Assembly (NCBI GenBank): GCA_910575835.1
Contig: CAJTGB010000014.1
Location: 49,330-113,329 of the forward strand
DNA length: 64,000 bases
Direction of reading: 5' to 3'
Origin: Lachnospiraceae bacterium
Lineage (GTDB): Bacteria > Bacillota > Clostridia > Lachnospirales > Lachnospiraceae
The notes beneath the pieces are model-generated. The model saw nothing but the letters and a program-made list of their open reading frames with translations, made no database searches and was not told the DNA's origin. Below, piece by piece: positions 1 to 7,346 of this stretch; position 1 is the stretch's first letter, and every line of letters starts with the position of its first letter. The translations under genes were made by a program, and so were the position numbers.

Positions 1-1
1 C

Positions 2-835
2 GGCTATCAGCAGTGCCTACAGCTTTTTATGCAGGAGGAGTTTTTACGGAAGCTCTCAAAGTCTGGACTGAAAAAATTCCTTGTTCTTAAAGGTGGTCTG
101 TTTATTTATACGCTTACCAATTTTGAAAGCAGGGCGACCATTGATGTGGACTTTCTTCTTAGGGATATGTCAAACTCTATAGATGTTGTTGAAACTCTGA
201 TAGATGAAATCCTTAAAGTCCCAACAGGGAATGACTATATCGAGATGACGGCAAACGGTTTTGAAGAAATTTCACCGCAGAGAAAATATCACGGTATCAG
301 TGCCCAAATTATCGGGAAGATAAAAAATGTTCGTGTTCCGTTCAATATAGATATGGGAATCGGTGATGTTATTGTTCCTCATGCTATGGAACAGAAAATT
401 CAAACACAGCTTCCAGGCTTTGAGGCTCCTGTTATTTTCACCTATTCACTTGAAAGCACTATAGCAGAAAAGCTTGACGCTATTCTGCAACGGTTTGAAC
501 TAACTGGAAGAATGAAAGATTTTTACGATATTTACTATCTGGCAAGGACTTTTGATTTTGACGGAGCAAGATTGCAGACGGCAATATCCAGAACATTGGA
601 ACGACGAGGGACACCTTACGATAAGGATAGCTTCAAGCGTATTCTCACACTTGCCGAGGATGTGGATATGAAGAAGCGTTGGAAATTTTTTTTGAAAACT
701 ATAAAAAATGATACGCTCGAGTTTTCAGTGGTCAATGAGGGAATACAGAAATTCCTTGAGCCTGTATTCGATGCGATAGTGAATCAAATAGATATAACAA
801 ATTGTTGGTGTGTTAAATCTCAGAAATGGATTTGA
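2..835 (+). CDS. AbiEii/AbiGii-type nucleotidyltransferase toxin, 5'-partial
   Basis: The frame is open from the first bases, so the true start lies upstream; the first ATG in view is at 29. The family is the AbiEii toxin of type IV toxin-antitoxin and abortive-infection systems, a nucleotidyltransferase-fold enzyme that transfers nucleotides. Counting from the ATG at 29, LKGG (residues 20-23) and DVD (39-41) form the metal-binding nucleotidyltransferase core. A later stretch, EKLDAILQR followed by MKDFYDIYYL, is the conserved helical part of the family. In AbiE operons the transcription-factor antitoxin AbiEi normally precedes AbiEii, so an antitoxin would be expected just outside the window. 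The gene is AT-rich and sits 32 bases before the next gene on the same strand. Function as a toxin is inferred from family only. Confidence 0.8.
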   Translation, partial: GYQQCLQLFMQEEFLRKLSKSGLKKFLVLKGGLFIYTLTNFESRATIDVDFLLRDMSNSIDVVETLIDEILKVPTGNDYIEMTANGFEEISPQRKYHGISAQIIGKIKNVRVPFNIDMGIGDVIVPHAMEQKIQTQLPGFEAPVIFTYSLESTIAEKLDAILQRFELTGRMKDFYDIYYLARTFDFDGARLQTAISRTLERRGTPYDKDSFKRILTLAEDVDMKKRWKFFLKTIKNDTLEFSVVNEGIQKFLEPVFDAIVNQIDITNCWCVKSQKWI

Positions 836-867
836 AGATAAATATCATTTACAAAGGAGTTATTAAA

Positions 868-1962
868 ATGTCCGAAAAGAGTAATCCTTGCAATCCGTAT
901 CCCGAATGTTCAGATTGTCAAAACGAAATAAGTTGTTATAAAAAAATTGCTGGAGTTCTATCAGATGCTGAGATTAGGGAACTTCGTCTGATTCCGAAAG
1001 CAAATGGTAAGAATTATAATCCTACTATTTATGACTTATCATTAGGAGCATTTCATTATGTATATGGTACTTCAAGAAATACCAATACAGATAACAAGAC
1101 CACAGACAACAAAAAAACTTGGCTCCCAATTTGTATAGGGACAAAAAAAGAACTTAATGATGAAAATAAGGGTTTCCCCGAAGACGAACAGTTCGTTCGG
1201 CAAGATAGGAGTAGGACTACAGTTCTTACAATTCCAGCATTGGGATCGGCATTAATTCAATTGGATGAAATTGTAGATACATATTCTGTTGCTAAGAGCA
1301 GAAATGTTCTAGTAACAGGACGTTTTGACTTAAAGTTGGGACTTGTGAATAAGGGCTTAATAAGTCAGCAAGGAACACAAATTGAACCTTGTTATAAAGG
1401 AAGATTGTACTGCTTTATTCATAACTTGAGTAATCGAGATATAGAATTAAAGCGTGGAGAGCCTATTGCATCTATAGAATTTTCATATGTATCATGTTTT
1501 TGTGATGCAAAGAAGAGAAAAGAAGTGATAGATTCATTAATTGATAAAAATGAAAAAGATGAACGATACTTATCGACTGACTATTGCGATGAAGGAAAAG
1601 GAATTCTAAATGTCCGCTATTTTAATAGAAGAAAATTGCTTCCAGATAGTTGCGGTTTATCCCATATTACAGAAACTGCCGTTAAAGCTGTTCAGGAACA
1701 GAACGTTATTAAACAAATTTCTGATAATGTAAAAAAGGAAGTTGAAAGAAAACATGAACTATTAATCAGAATCGGTTCAGCGATTCTAATACCGTTAATA
1801 GTTGCCCTACTTGGTTTTTATGCTTCAATTCACCCATTAGAAAATAAATATGAGAAATTGCAAGAAACGGTTCAGAGTCAGCAGGAAATAATTGAAGATT
1901 TAAAAGAACAATTAGATGAATTAGAAAGTAAAATAAATTCTAATTCAAAAAGTGTCGAGTGA
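868..1962 (+). CDS. membrane-anchored dCTP deaminase/dUTPase-fold protein
   Basis: 364 residues from the ATG at 868, chosen because AAAGGAG lies at 853-859; an in-frame ATG at 826 overlaps the previous gene and has no such site. Cysteines 8, 14, 17 and 23 form a possible small metal site. The middle resembles the DCD/dUTPase trimer fold: YDLSLG early, then GLV, QIEPCYKGRL, HNLSNRDIEL and a glycine-containing turn before IASIEF. This fold deaminates dCTP or hydrolyses dUTP. Residues about 301-320 are a hydrophobic membrane segment, followed by a charged heptad-rich coiled coil (about 325-360). Soluble metabolic Dcd or Dut enzymes lack both. Whether the active site is intact cannot be judged here. 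dCTP deaminases are known anti-phage effectors in other bacteria, so a defence role is possible but unproven. Confidence 0.55.
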   Translation: MSEKSNPCNPYPECSDCQNEISCYKKIAGVLSDAEIRELRLIPKANGKNYNPTIYDLSLGAFHYVYGTSRNTNTDNKTTDNKKTWLPICIGTKKELNDENKGFPEDEQFVRQDRSRTTVLTIPALGSALIQLDEIVDTYSVAKSRNVLVTGRFDLKLGLVNKGLISQQGTQIEPCYKGRLYCFIHNLSNRDIELKRGEPIASIEFSYVSCFCDAKKRKEVIDSLIDKNEKDERYLSTDYCDEGKGILNVRYFNRRKLLPDSCGLSHITETAVKAVQEQNVIKQISDNVKKEVERKHELLIRIGSAILIPLIVALLGFYASIHPLENKYEKLQETVQSQQEIIEDLKEQLDELESKINSNSKSVE

Positions 1963-1971
1963 GGTAATCAT

Positions 1972-3360
1972 ATGAATAATGTGGCCATAATTGGTTCGGG
2001 ACCATCTGCATTATTTGCAGCAAAAACAATATTGGAGAATTCAAAAAATATAAAAGTATACATTTTTGAACGCGGGAAATCCCCAAAAGATAGACGATGT
2101 TATATACAATCATCTTGCTGTAAAATGTGCAAATATTGTAATGTAATAAATGGCGGAGGTGGTGCTGGACTATTCTCTGATGGAAAACTTGTTCTCGACT
2201 TGACTTCTGGAGGAATTTCCACAGGGATTGATAATTTATCATTAGTGCAACAAAAAAACATTGCATCTGAGATAAAGAAGACATTTGAAAAATTTGATGG
2301 GGTGTCTAAGTTTATGGATGTTCCATTATTGACAGAACAAGAACAATATAATGATTATTTGGCTCAACAAAACTTAAAAATTAAGTACTATTCCGTTATG
2401 CATATGGGAACGAGTAATTTGTTTAAGATTACTTGTAGATTTATCGACTATTTGTTGGAAAAATTCTATGGTAGAATTGTGTTTAGCTTTGAAACCGATG
2501 TAACAGATATTGTCAAGAACAACAATGGTGAGTATCTTTTAATCACAAATCGTGGAAATAAAAATTTCACTACTATAGTAGCAGCTGTTGGAAAATCAGG
2601 AGCAAATTGGTTAAAAACTATATCACAAAAATTTGATTGCAAATTTGAACAACATAATTATTTTTTTGGTATCAGATTGGAAACAACAGCTTCTAACATA
2701 GAGAACTTATTAAAACTGTCACTTGATCCTAAAATATATCGAGTAATCCACGGGAGAAAAGTAAAAATTCATTGCGTTTGCCGCAACGGAGATATAAGAC
2801 TTTATAATTATAATGGTATAGTTTCCGTAGGTGGTCATTCGCCTTATACAGAAAAGAATATTGAGTTTACTCAAATAAATAGAGCAAATTTTAATGTTCT
2901 ATTATCTTTCAATAAAGAAAAAACACCACCTAAAAAATTATTAGAACAGTTCAAAAGTATTGCGGGAGAAAGAATTTTTGCACAGAGGCTTGGTGACTTC
3001 TTCGATAACAAAGTAACCAGTGAATGGGGAAGGCTAGTTCCTAAAAACAAAGAGATGATTTATACGGGAAATTTTCGAGAAATAATGGATTCAATTGATA
3101 GTGACTTTTCAAATATTCTTATTGACTTCATAAGCTCAATTTCAAAATTAAGTATGGGCATCTCGGATAAAGATAATATAATTTATGCTCCTGCTATTGA
3201 ATGGGACATGGATACTATTTTAGTAAATGATAAAATGGAAACATCCTCAAGAAATCTATTTGCTATTGGAGATGGAGCTGGAATAAGTCAAGGAATAGTA
3301 TATTCTTCAGCTACTGGAATTATTGCTGGTCATGAAATTGCATCAAGATACAGAATATAA
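1972..3360 (+). CDS. COG2509-type FAD-dependent oxidoreductase
   Basis: 462 residues starting at ATG 1972 with GAGGT just upstream, 9 bases after the preceding stop. The N-terminus has the dinucleotide-binding GSGPSALFAA motif (residues 8-17) and a family-specific block in which several cysteines (CCKMCKYC) precede GGGGAGLFSDGKL. The C-terminus has the second FAD-contact motif, GDGAGISQGI, near residue 437. These mark the uncharacterised FAD-dependent dehydrogenase family COG2509. Its substrate is not known to me. The cysteine cluster could bind a metal or Fe-S centre, or be redox active. The gene is AT-rich and sits in the same tight operon as the nucleotide-related genes on either side. Confidence 0.75.
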   Translation: MNNVAIIGSGPSALFAAKTILENSKNIKVYIFERGKSPKDRRCYIQSSCCKMCKYCNVINGGGGAGLFSDGKLVLDLTSGGISTGIDNLSLVQQKNIASEIKKTFEKFDGVSKFMDVPLLTEQEQYNDYLAQQNLKIKYYSVMHMGTSNLFKITCRFIDYLLEKFYGRIVFSFETDVTDIVKNNNGEYLLITNRGNKNFTTIVAAVGKSGANWLKTISQKFDCKFEQHNYFFGIRLETTASNIENLLKLSLDPKIYRVIHGRKVKIHCVCRNGDIRLYNYNGIVSVGGHSPYTEKNIEFTQINRANFNVLLSFNKEKTPPKKLLEQFKSIAGERIFAQRLGDFFDNKVTSEWGRLVPKNKEMIYTGNFREIMDSIDSDFSNILIDFISSISKLSMGISDKDNIIYAPAIEWDMDTILVNDKMETSSRNLFAIGDGAGISQGIVYSSATGIIAGHEIASRYRI

Positions 3361-3390
3361 TATATTTATATTGATTAAAAGGAGAATATG

Positions 3391-4299
3391 ATGGACTTAA
3401 ATGATAGACCTTTATTTGGTGTTGCTGGTTTCCCTCCCGCATTTTTTGAAAGTGAGTACAGGAAAAAACGCACAAATATATTTCAATGGTTAAATTCATT
3501 ATCTTTAAATTGGGTTGAATTACAAAATACATATGGTGTTAAAATGAAAGAAGAACAAGCGAAAGAATATCGCAAGTTGGCATCAGAGTATAATGTTGGT
3601 ATTTCTATTCATGCACCATATTATATTACTCTTGCAAGCGCTGATCCTGATGTTGTAAAACGCTCTATAGAAAGGATCTTTCAATGCTATTGGCTTGCGG
3701 ATGTTATTGGAGCAAACCGAATAATTTTCCATCCTGGTTTTTTTGGTGGAAAAACTGACGAGGATCGAAAAAAAGGATTGGATCAACTAATAAATGGATT
3801 ATTAAGTATAAAGAACGACATTCCAAATAATATATATCTATATGCAGAAACTGCAGGCAAGTGTTCTCAGTTAGGCAGCCTTGAAGAAATTATCAAAATA
3901 TGTAATGCTGTTTCTTATGTTCGACCCTGCCTAGACTTAGCTCATATACACGGTTTTACTCATGGTTCATTAATATCTACTGAAAGTATTGTTAAGGTAA
4001 TAGAATGTGTTGAACAAGAGTTAGGAAGAAAAATGTTAGATGAAATACATTTTCATATGTATCCTGTCGAAATTGATAAAAATGGTGAAAAGCGCCATCG
4101 TGCTTTTTTTGAAAAAAATGAAATACAACAGATGAATTTATTTTCAAATAAAGATGAATGGTTTTATCCCCGACCAGAGCATTTCGTTTCTGCAATTAAA
4201 CAAAAGAAAATTAACCCTATTGTGGTATGTGAAGCATTAAACTCCCAAGAACAAGGGGCAATGCTCATGAAAAAAATGTATGAGGAGAGCGACATATGA
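3391..4299 (+). CDS. endonuclease IV-like TIM-barrel metalloenzyme
   Basis: About 302 residues. Two adjacent ATGs (3388 and 3391) are possible; GGAG at 3381-3384 favours 3391 by spacing. The protein follows the AP-endonuclease family 2 (xylose-isomerase-like) barrel. Most zinc ligands of endonuclease IV have counterparts: the His of IHAPYYITLAS, of IIFHPGFF, the Glu of AETAG, Asp and His of CLDLAHIHG, His of HFHMYP, His of EKRHRAF and the Glu near VVCEALN. The DRHH-type motif is altered to EKRH. Sugar-phosphate isomerases share the barrel, but the HAPYYITLAS and DLAH blocks point toward Nfo-type DNA repair enzymes. It overlaps the next gene by 4 bases. Activity on abasic DNA or another substrate is inferred. 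Confidence 0.65.
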   Translation: MDLNDRPLFGVAGFPPAFFESEYRKKRTNIFQWLNSLSLNWVELQNTYGVKMKEEQAKEYRKLASEYNVGISIHAPYYITLASADPDVVKRSIERIFQCYWLADVIGANRIIFHPGFFGGKTDEDRKKGLDQLINGLLSIKNDIPNNIYLYAETAGKCSQLGSLEEIIKICNAVSYVRPCLDLAHIHGFTHGSLISTESIVKVIECVEQELGRKMLDEIHFHMYPVEIDKNGEKRHRAFFEKNEIQQMNLFSNKDEWFYPRPEHFVSAIKQKKINPIVVCEALNSQEQGAMLMKKMYEESDI

Positions 4300-4859
4300 A
4301 GATAGCATTTACAGGAACTCATGTTACGGGAAAAACCACATTATTAAAAGATTATGAGAAATATTTTGAGCAGAAATCTGAAAGGAAATATTCTTTTGGA
4401 TATATTAGTGGTATAGCAAGAAGTATCATTCAGAGAGGTTTTCCGCTAAATAAAGACGGAAATATTTATTCATATGTCAACTATATTAATGATCAGCTAG
4501 AAGCAGAAAAGACAATTAACAGTTATGACATTTTTATAAGTGACAGAACTTTGCTATCTCCGCTTGCATATGCAACTGCAAACCATGGTTTACCTCGTCC
4601 ATTTATACCAGATTATTTTATAAAAATGATGGAGAATATTTGGCTTATGGAGAAAGAAAGGTATGATTTATATGTGTATTTTCCTATCGAGTTTCCTATG
4701 GGTTCTCCTGATAATATCCATCCTTCAGATGAAGAATACAGACAATTGATTGACGCAACAATAGTGAAGCTTCTTAATAAATTTGAAGTTAAATATGTTA
4801 CAATAACAGGCAATCGAAATGAGCGGCTTAAAATGCTTATAGATATATTAGGGATTTAA
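4296..4859 (+). CDS. P-loop nucleoside-kinase-like ATPase (AAA_28/NadR-like)
   Basis: 187 residues starting at ATG 4296 inside an ATGA overlap with the upstream gene, so translation is probably coupled. The Walker A motif is GTHVTGKTT at residues 7-15. A DR-type motif follows in FISDRTLLSPLAYA, as in deoxynucleoside and nicotinamide-riboside kinases. The size and layout match small P-loop kinases of the AAA_28 group that phosphorylate nucleosides or related small molecules. It is the last gene of the AT-rich cassette; downstream lie IS remnants. The substrate cannot be read from the sequence. Together with the DCD-fold protein it suggests nucleotide chemistry as the theme of the cassette. Confidence 0.65.
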   Translation: MKIAFTGTHVTGKTTLLKDYEKYFEQKSERKYSFGYISGIARSIIQRGFPLNKDGNIYSYVNYINDQLEAEKTINSYDIFISDRTLLSPLAYATANHGLPRPFIPDYFIKMMENIWLMEKERYDLYVYFPIEFPMGSPDNIHPSDEEYRQLIDATIVKLLNKFEVKYVTITGNRNERLKMLIDILGI

Positions 4860-4888
4860 TGGTAATAATTCTTTAAGTGATTAACTGA

Positions 4889-4950
4889 AGTGAGCCATTT
4901 TCGTAACCTCGACCCACTGAAGCACCGGAAATGTTCCACTCTCCCGAAAT
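4889..4950 (-). mobile_element. possible IS21-family terminal repeat remnant
   Basis: On the minus strand this stretch contains successive similar blocks, GTGGAACATTTCCGG, GTGGGTCGAGGTTACG and ATGGCTCAC, spaced about 20 bases apart. IS21-family ends carry such multiple GTGGNTCA-like repeats for transposase binding. No IS21 transposase gene is present here, so this could only be a scar. Bases 4951-5130 hold no gene I can support. Confidence 0.3.
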
Positions 4951-5133
4951 GCCCGAACAGCCTTTATTTGTGGGCTTCTGGGTAGATGACATTGTAACAA
5001 AGGACAAGCCCACAAGGTATGGAAAGAACAACCATTTTACATACGCTGAACAACCAACCGTTATTGTACAAGGCTCTCAACGAAAAATATCTATTGTGCC
5101 ATTTCTGCCGCATAGTATTTTTACCATTGTAGG

Positions 5134-5415
5134 ATGGATTGTCTTCATAATACAATGAAGCCAAGAAAGGATGGTGGACGGTATGAGGGAAAAGAAAACA
5201 CACTTATATGTAGACAGCAGGGAAAAATTGGTGTTAGTATATCGCCTATAGATTTTCTGGAACTCCCACAGGCATTTCTTCCTCCACTTTCACTTGAACA
5301 GGAGCAAGCCTATCCTTTTGAACTATCTTTTCATGGAATGCATCTAAAGATCGCCAGTCATTCACAACTCTCACAGTTAGCAGGGATCCTTAAGATCCTG
5401 CAGGCCTCATGCTGA
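5134..5415 (+). pseudogene. tnpA: IS66 TnpA, C-terminal part
   Basis: The second half of this frame resembles the C-terminal part of long IS66-family TnpA accessory proteins: FLELPQAF, then ELSFHGMHLKIA and a final QLAGILKILQ segment. Its stop overlaps the start of a tnpB frame at 5409 (ATG before TGA), which is the normal IS66 arrangement. The N-terminal helix-turn-helix half is missing here and appears instead on the opposite strand at 5690-5845. The first 20 or so codons have no similarity I recognise and no ribosome-binding site, so the 5' boundary is approximate. Confidence 0.5.
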
Positions 5416-5744
5416 ATCTGATCACACAGGGAGCGGAACACATCTATCTTGCCTGCGGGCCTACAGATTTCCGCAAACAGATCGAAGGACTGGCCACTCT
5501 GGTCAGCCTGAGATATCAACTGGATCCCTATTCCCCTGCCTGTGTGTTCCTATTCTGCAATCGGAAAAAGAACTGTCTGAAAGCCCTGCACTTTGATAAA
5601 GATGGCTTTCTTCTTGCAACAAAAAAACTGCTTCCGGACATGGTCTTTCAATGGCCAAAGTCGAAAGAAGAGATCCGGGACACCGTTCTTTCCGGATCCG
5701 TCCTGCGTAGCAGTTTCTTTTCCCAATATTTACACTTGTCATAG
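5409..5744 (+). pseudogene. tnpB: IS66 TnpB, truncated
   Basis: The first 90 or so residues are a clear IS66 Orf2/TnpB: IYLACGPTDFRKQIEGLA, then LDPYSPACVFLFCNRKKN, DKDGFLLATKKL and FQWPKSKEE. Normal TnpB continues for another 20 or so residues with a conserved tail; here similarity stops near base 5690 where the sequence becomes antisense to the tnpA N-terminal half. The last 20 codons are therefore junction sequence. TnpB is an IS66 accessory protein of unknown mechanism. It is not expected to work in this form. Confidence 0.75.
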
Positions 5745-5845
5745 CTGATCTGCTTGCTGTCACACCACTTTCGGACAGACAGGCCGCTCTGCGTTCTCTG
5801 TTGAAAGATCAGCCGCCATTCATCATCTGTAAACTTTGTACTCAT
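5690..5845 (-). pseudogene. tnpA: IS66 TnpA, N-terminal helix-turn-helix half
   Basis: On the minus strand an ATG at 5845 follows AAGGAGGT (5853-5860), giving a protein with DDEWRLIFQQ, SGLSVRKWC and YDKCKYWEKKLL. This is the DNA-binding N-terminal half of IS66 TnpA. After about 50 codons it runs into sequence antisense to tnpB and loses family similarity, although the open frame continues to 5648. The missing C-terminal half is at 5134-5415 on the plus strand, which implies an internal inversion. Confidence 0.65.
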
Positions 5846-5896
5846 TTGAAATACCTCCTTGTGATATAAGGAAAGTATAGCAATTGACTGGGAAAG

Positions 5897-5926
5897 GTTC
5901 ACTACGGTGTGTTTTGTGTCGCTTAC
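5897..5926 (-). repeat. IS66 terminal inverted repeat
   Basis: Minus-strand sequence from 5926 starts GTAAGCGACAC, matching the GTAAGCG tip usual for IS66-family ends. It lies 81 bases upstream of the tnpA start at 5845. The partner repeat was not found in the window. Confidence 0.55.
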
Positions 5927-5980
5927 TGAAAATCCTGCAAAAACTCAAAAAACTTTTGGAAAATTAAATTTTCCGTGCAT

Positions 5981-6024
5981 AGCCCTCTCATTTTTTCCTT
6001 TGGAAAAGTGAGGGGGCTTTTCTA
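5981..6024 (+). terminator. terminator-like hairpin after IS66 remnant
   Basis: AGCCCTCTCA pairs with TGAGGGGGCT across a T-rich/A-rich inner stem (TTTTTTCC with GGAAAA), followed by TTTTC. It may read in either direction. Confidence 0.5.
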
Positions 6025-6572
6025 CAGGCTTTCCCAAGCTCCTTGACAACCAAATATTCATTCACCAAATACATTCTCTTTGTGATTGTGATGAGCAAAA
6101 GCGTGTGCAGCGGTACGCCATGACCTGCCGAAAAAGCAGAAGCAATGAAAGGTGGTGAGCGGAAATTACCGACTCAAAATATCGGGCAGCCCCCGATTTC
6201 GCCATGACCCACAAAGAGGACAATGATACTCCCGTCCAGTCACAGTCCGAGCGGTAGCCAACCCGCCGCAGGCAATGAGGGCGGCTCTGTCAGACCGACA
6301 GTTGGGTGCGATTCCCGTGGCGTCAGTTCGCTGCTGACCGTTTGGTGGATTCTATGCGTTATCTAACGCATTTGCATTTCGTGGGTGTAGAGCCAGCTCT
6401 GCTGGCTTTGGACAACATAGAAATGCTCCTATCATATCAAGCCAGATGCAGGGCGGTCTATGGAAACAGGGCTTTGCTTTTATACCCCGCCGACCTTAAA
6501 CACTTCCTTGTATCTGGCTGCTACATAGGCGGGAAACCCCTGCCTAAATCCAGATAGGAGGTCAAACACATA
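6025..6572. other. 548-base stretch with no supportable gene
   Basis: Richer in G+C than the cassette to its left and without a convincing coding frame. A frame at 6306-6557 lacks a ribosome-binding site and family similarity. Several local inverted repeats are visible, for example AGCCAGC-TCT-GCTGGCT at 6391-6407 and GTCAG-TTCGCTG-CTGAC near 6325. It could be decayed mobile-element coding sequence or a structured RNA; I cannot decide. The last bases (AGGAGGT at 6557-6563) are the ribosome-binding site of the next gene. Confidence 0.4.
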
Positions 6573-6935
6573 ATGGAAAGGACTATCAAGCGTGGCGATA
6601 TTTATTACGCCAAATTAAATCCCGTTGTCGGCTCGGAGCAGGGCGGCAAGCACAGACCCGTACTTATCATCTCTAATGATATGGGCAACAAGCACAGCAC
6701 TACGGTCATTGTGGCGGCAATTACGGGCATGAAACACGCCAAAGCAAAACTCCCCACCCACATCATCGCAAAAGGCTATGAATGCCTTGAAAAAGATTCT
6801 ATCATCCTGCTTGAACAGATAAGGACACTTGATAAACAACGCCTGCAAGAGTACATCGGTACTTTTGACAGGCGTTTCATGTTATTGGTAGATGATGCCT
6901 TGGCTATCAGCATCGGCATTTCCAAAAAGGACTAA
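6573..6935 (+). CDS. MazF/PemK-family endoribonuclease toxin
   Basis: 120 residues with AGGAGGT 9 bases before the ATG. The N-terminus has the family signature [20 protein letters not shown] followed by [11 protein letters not shown], and later VAAITGM and [13 protein letters not shown], as in MazF, PemK and NdoA. These are mRNA interferases that cut single-stranded RNA at short sites. The residues usually needed for catalysis (Arg of HRPVLI, Thr/Ser after AAIT) are present. No MazE-like antitoxin is encoded directly upstream, where it would normally lie. It is followed by a SHOCT-like gene and a serine recombinase, an association suggesting a role in keeping the element. Confidence 0.85.
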   Translation: MERTIKRGDIYYAKLNPVVGSEQGGKHRPVLIISNDMGNKHSTTVIVAAITGMKHAKAKLPTHIIAKGYECLEKDSIILLEQIRTLDKQRLQEYIGTFDRRFMLLVDDALAISIGISKKD

Positions 6936-6994
6936 CCATCCCGTTATATCGTACAAACCCTAACGAATATCATATAGCGAGGTGGTGTTGATGA

Positions 6995-7195
6995 TTGAAG
7001 TGTCGTGAGTTTATCTATGTCGGAGAGCCTGCTCCGCAAATCACAGAACAGGAACACACAGCGTTTTATCTGCAATTTCAAAAGTCAATACTGGCTTCTC
7101 TGAAAAAAAGAGAACTATTGACACACTCACAGTATGAGCGTTGTATCGAGGAAATAGAAAAGCAATACAGAAAGAACAACCGCAGCCAAGCCTAA
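6995..7195 (+). CDS. small SHOCT-like protein of mobile element
   Basis: 66 residues. The only start in frame is TTG at 6995, preceded by GAGGTGG at 6979-6985; an ATG at 6991 is in another frame and meets a stop after five codons, so a frameshift near the start is possible. The C-terminal part, ILASLKKRELLTHSQYERC followed by a charged tail, resembles short C-terminal SHOCT-type helices (a small helical hairpin). Such small proteins often lie beside integrases in Firmicute elements. No function is known to me. Confidence 0.5.
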   Translation: MKCREFIYVGEPAPQITEQEHTAFYLQFQKSILASLKKRELLTHSQYERCIEEIEKQYRKNNRSQA

Positions 7196-7346
7196 ACGCT
7201 TGGCTCTTTACATATGTTTCGTGAACCATCGCTACTCAATCAAGAATAAAAATGTACGATTTCCAAATTTGCACATTCGACAACATACCTCTATGAAACT
7301 ATACTTAAAATACGGCAATGCTTTTGTCGGGAAAGGAGCTATTCTT

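Larger units (their letters stand above)
5150..5926 (-). mobile_element. rearranged IS66-family insertion sequence remnant
   Basis: The right boundary is a typical IS66 end: the minus strand from 5926 begins GTAAGCGACACAAAACACAC, and GTAAGCG is the usual IS66 tip. About 80 bases inside it starts the tnpA N-terminal half on the minus strand. The neighbouring segment, about 5150-5690, is inverted and holds the tnpA C-terminal half and the tnpB N-terminal half on the plus strand. No tnpC transposase is present. The element cannot move by itself. The left boundary is uncertain. Confidence 0.65.

Noticed and set aside
4931..5203. Open frames on both strands (4931-5158 plus, 4964-5203 minus)
   Set aside because: No ribosome-binding site, no family pattern, and they lie in IS-derived DNA.
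6306..6557. 83-codon frame before mazF, considered as antitoxin
   Set aside because: No binding site, no MazE-like pattern and poor codon choice.
7200..7346. Upstream extension of the recombinase frame
   Set aside because: The best ribosome-binding site is at 7332-7338, and family similarity begins after 7347.
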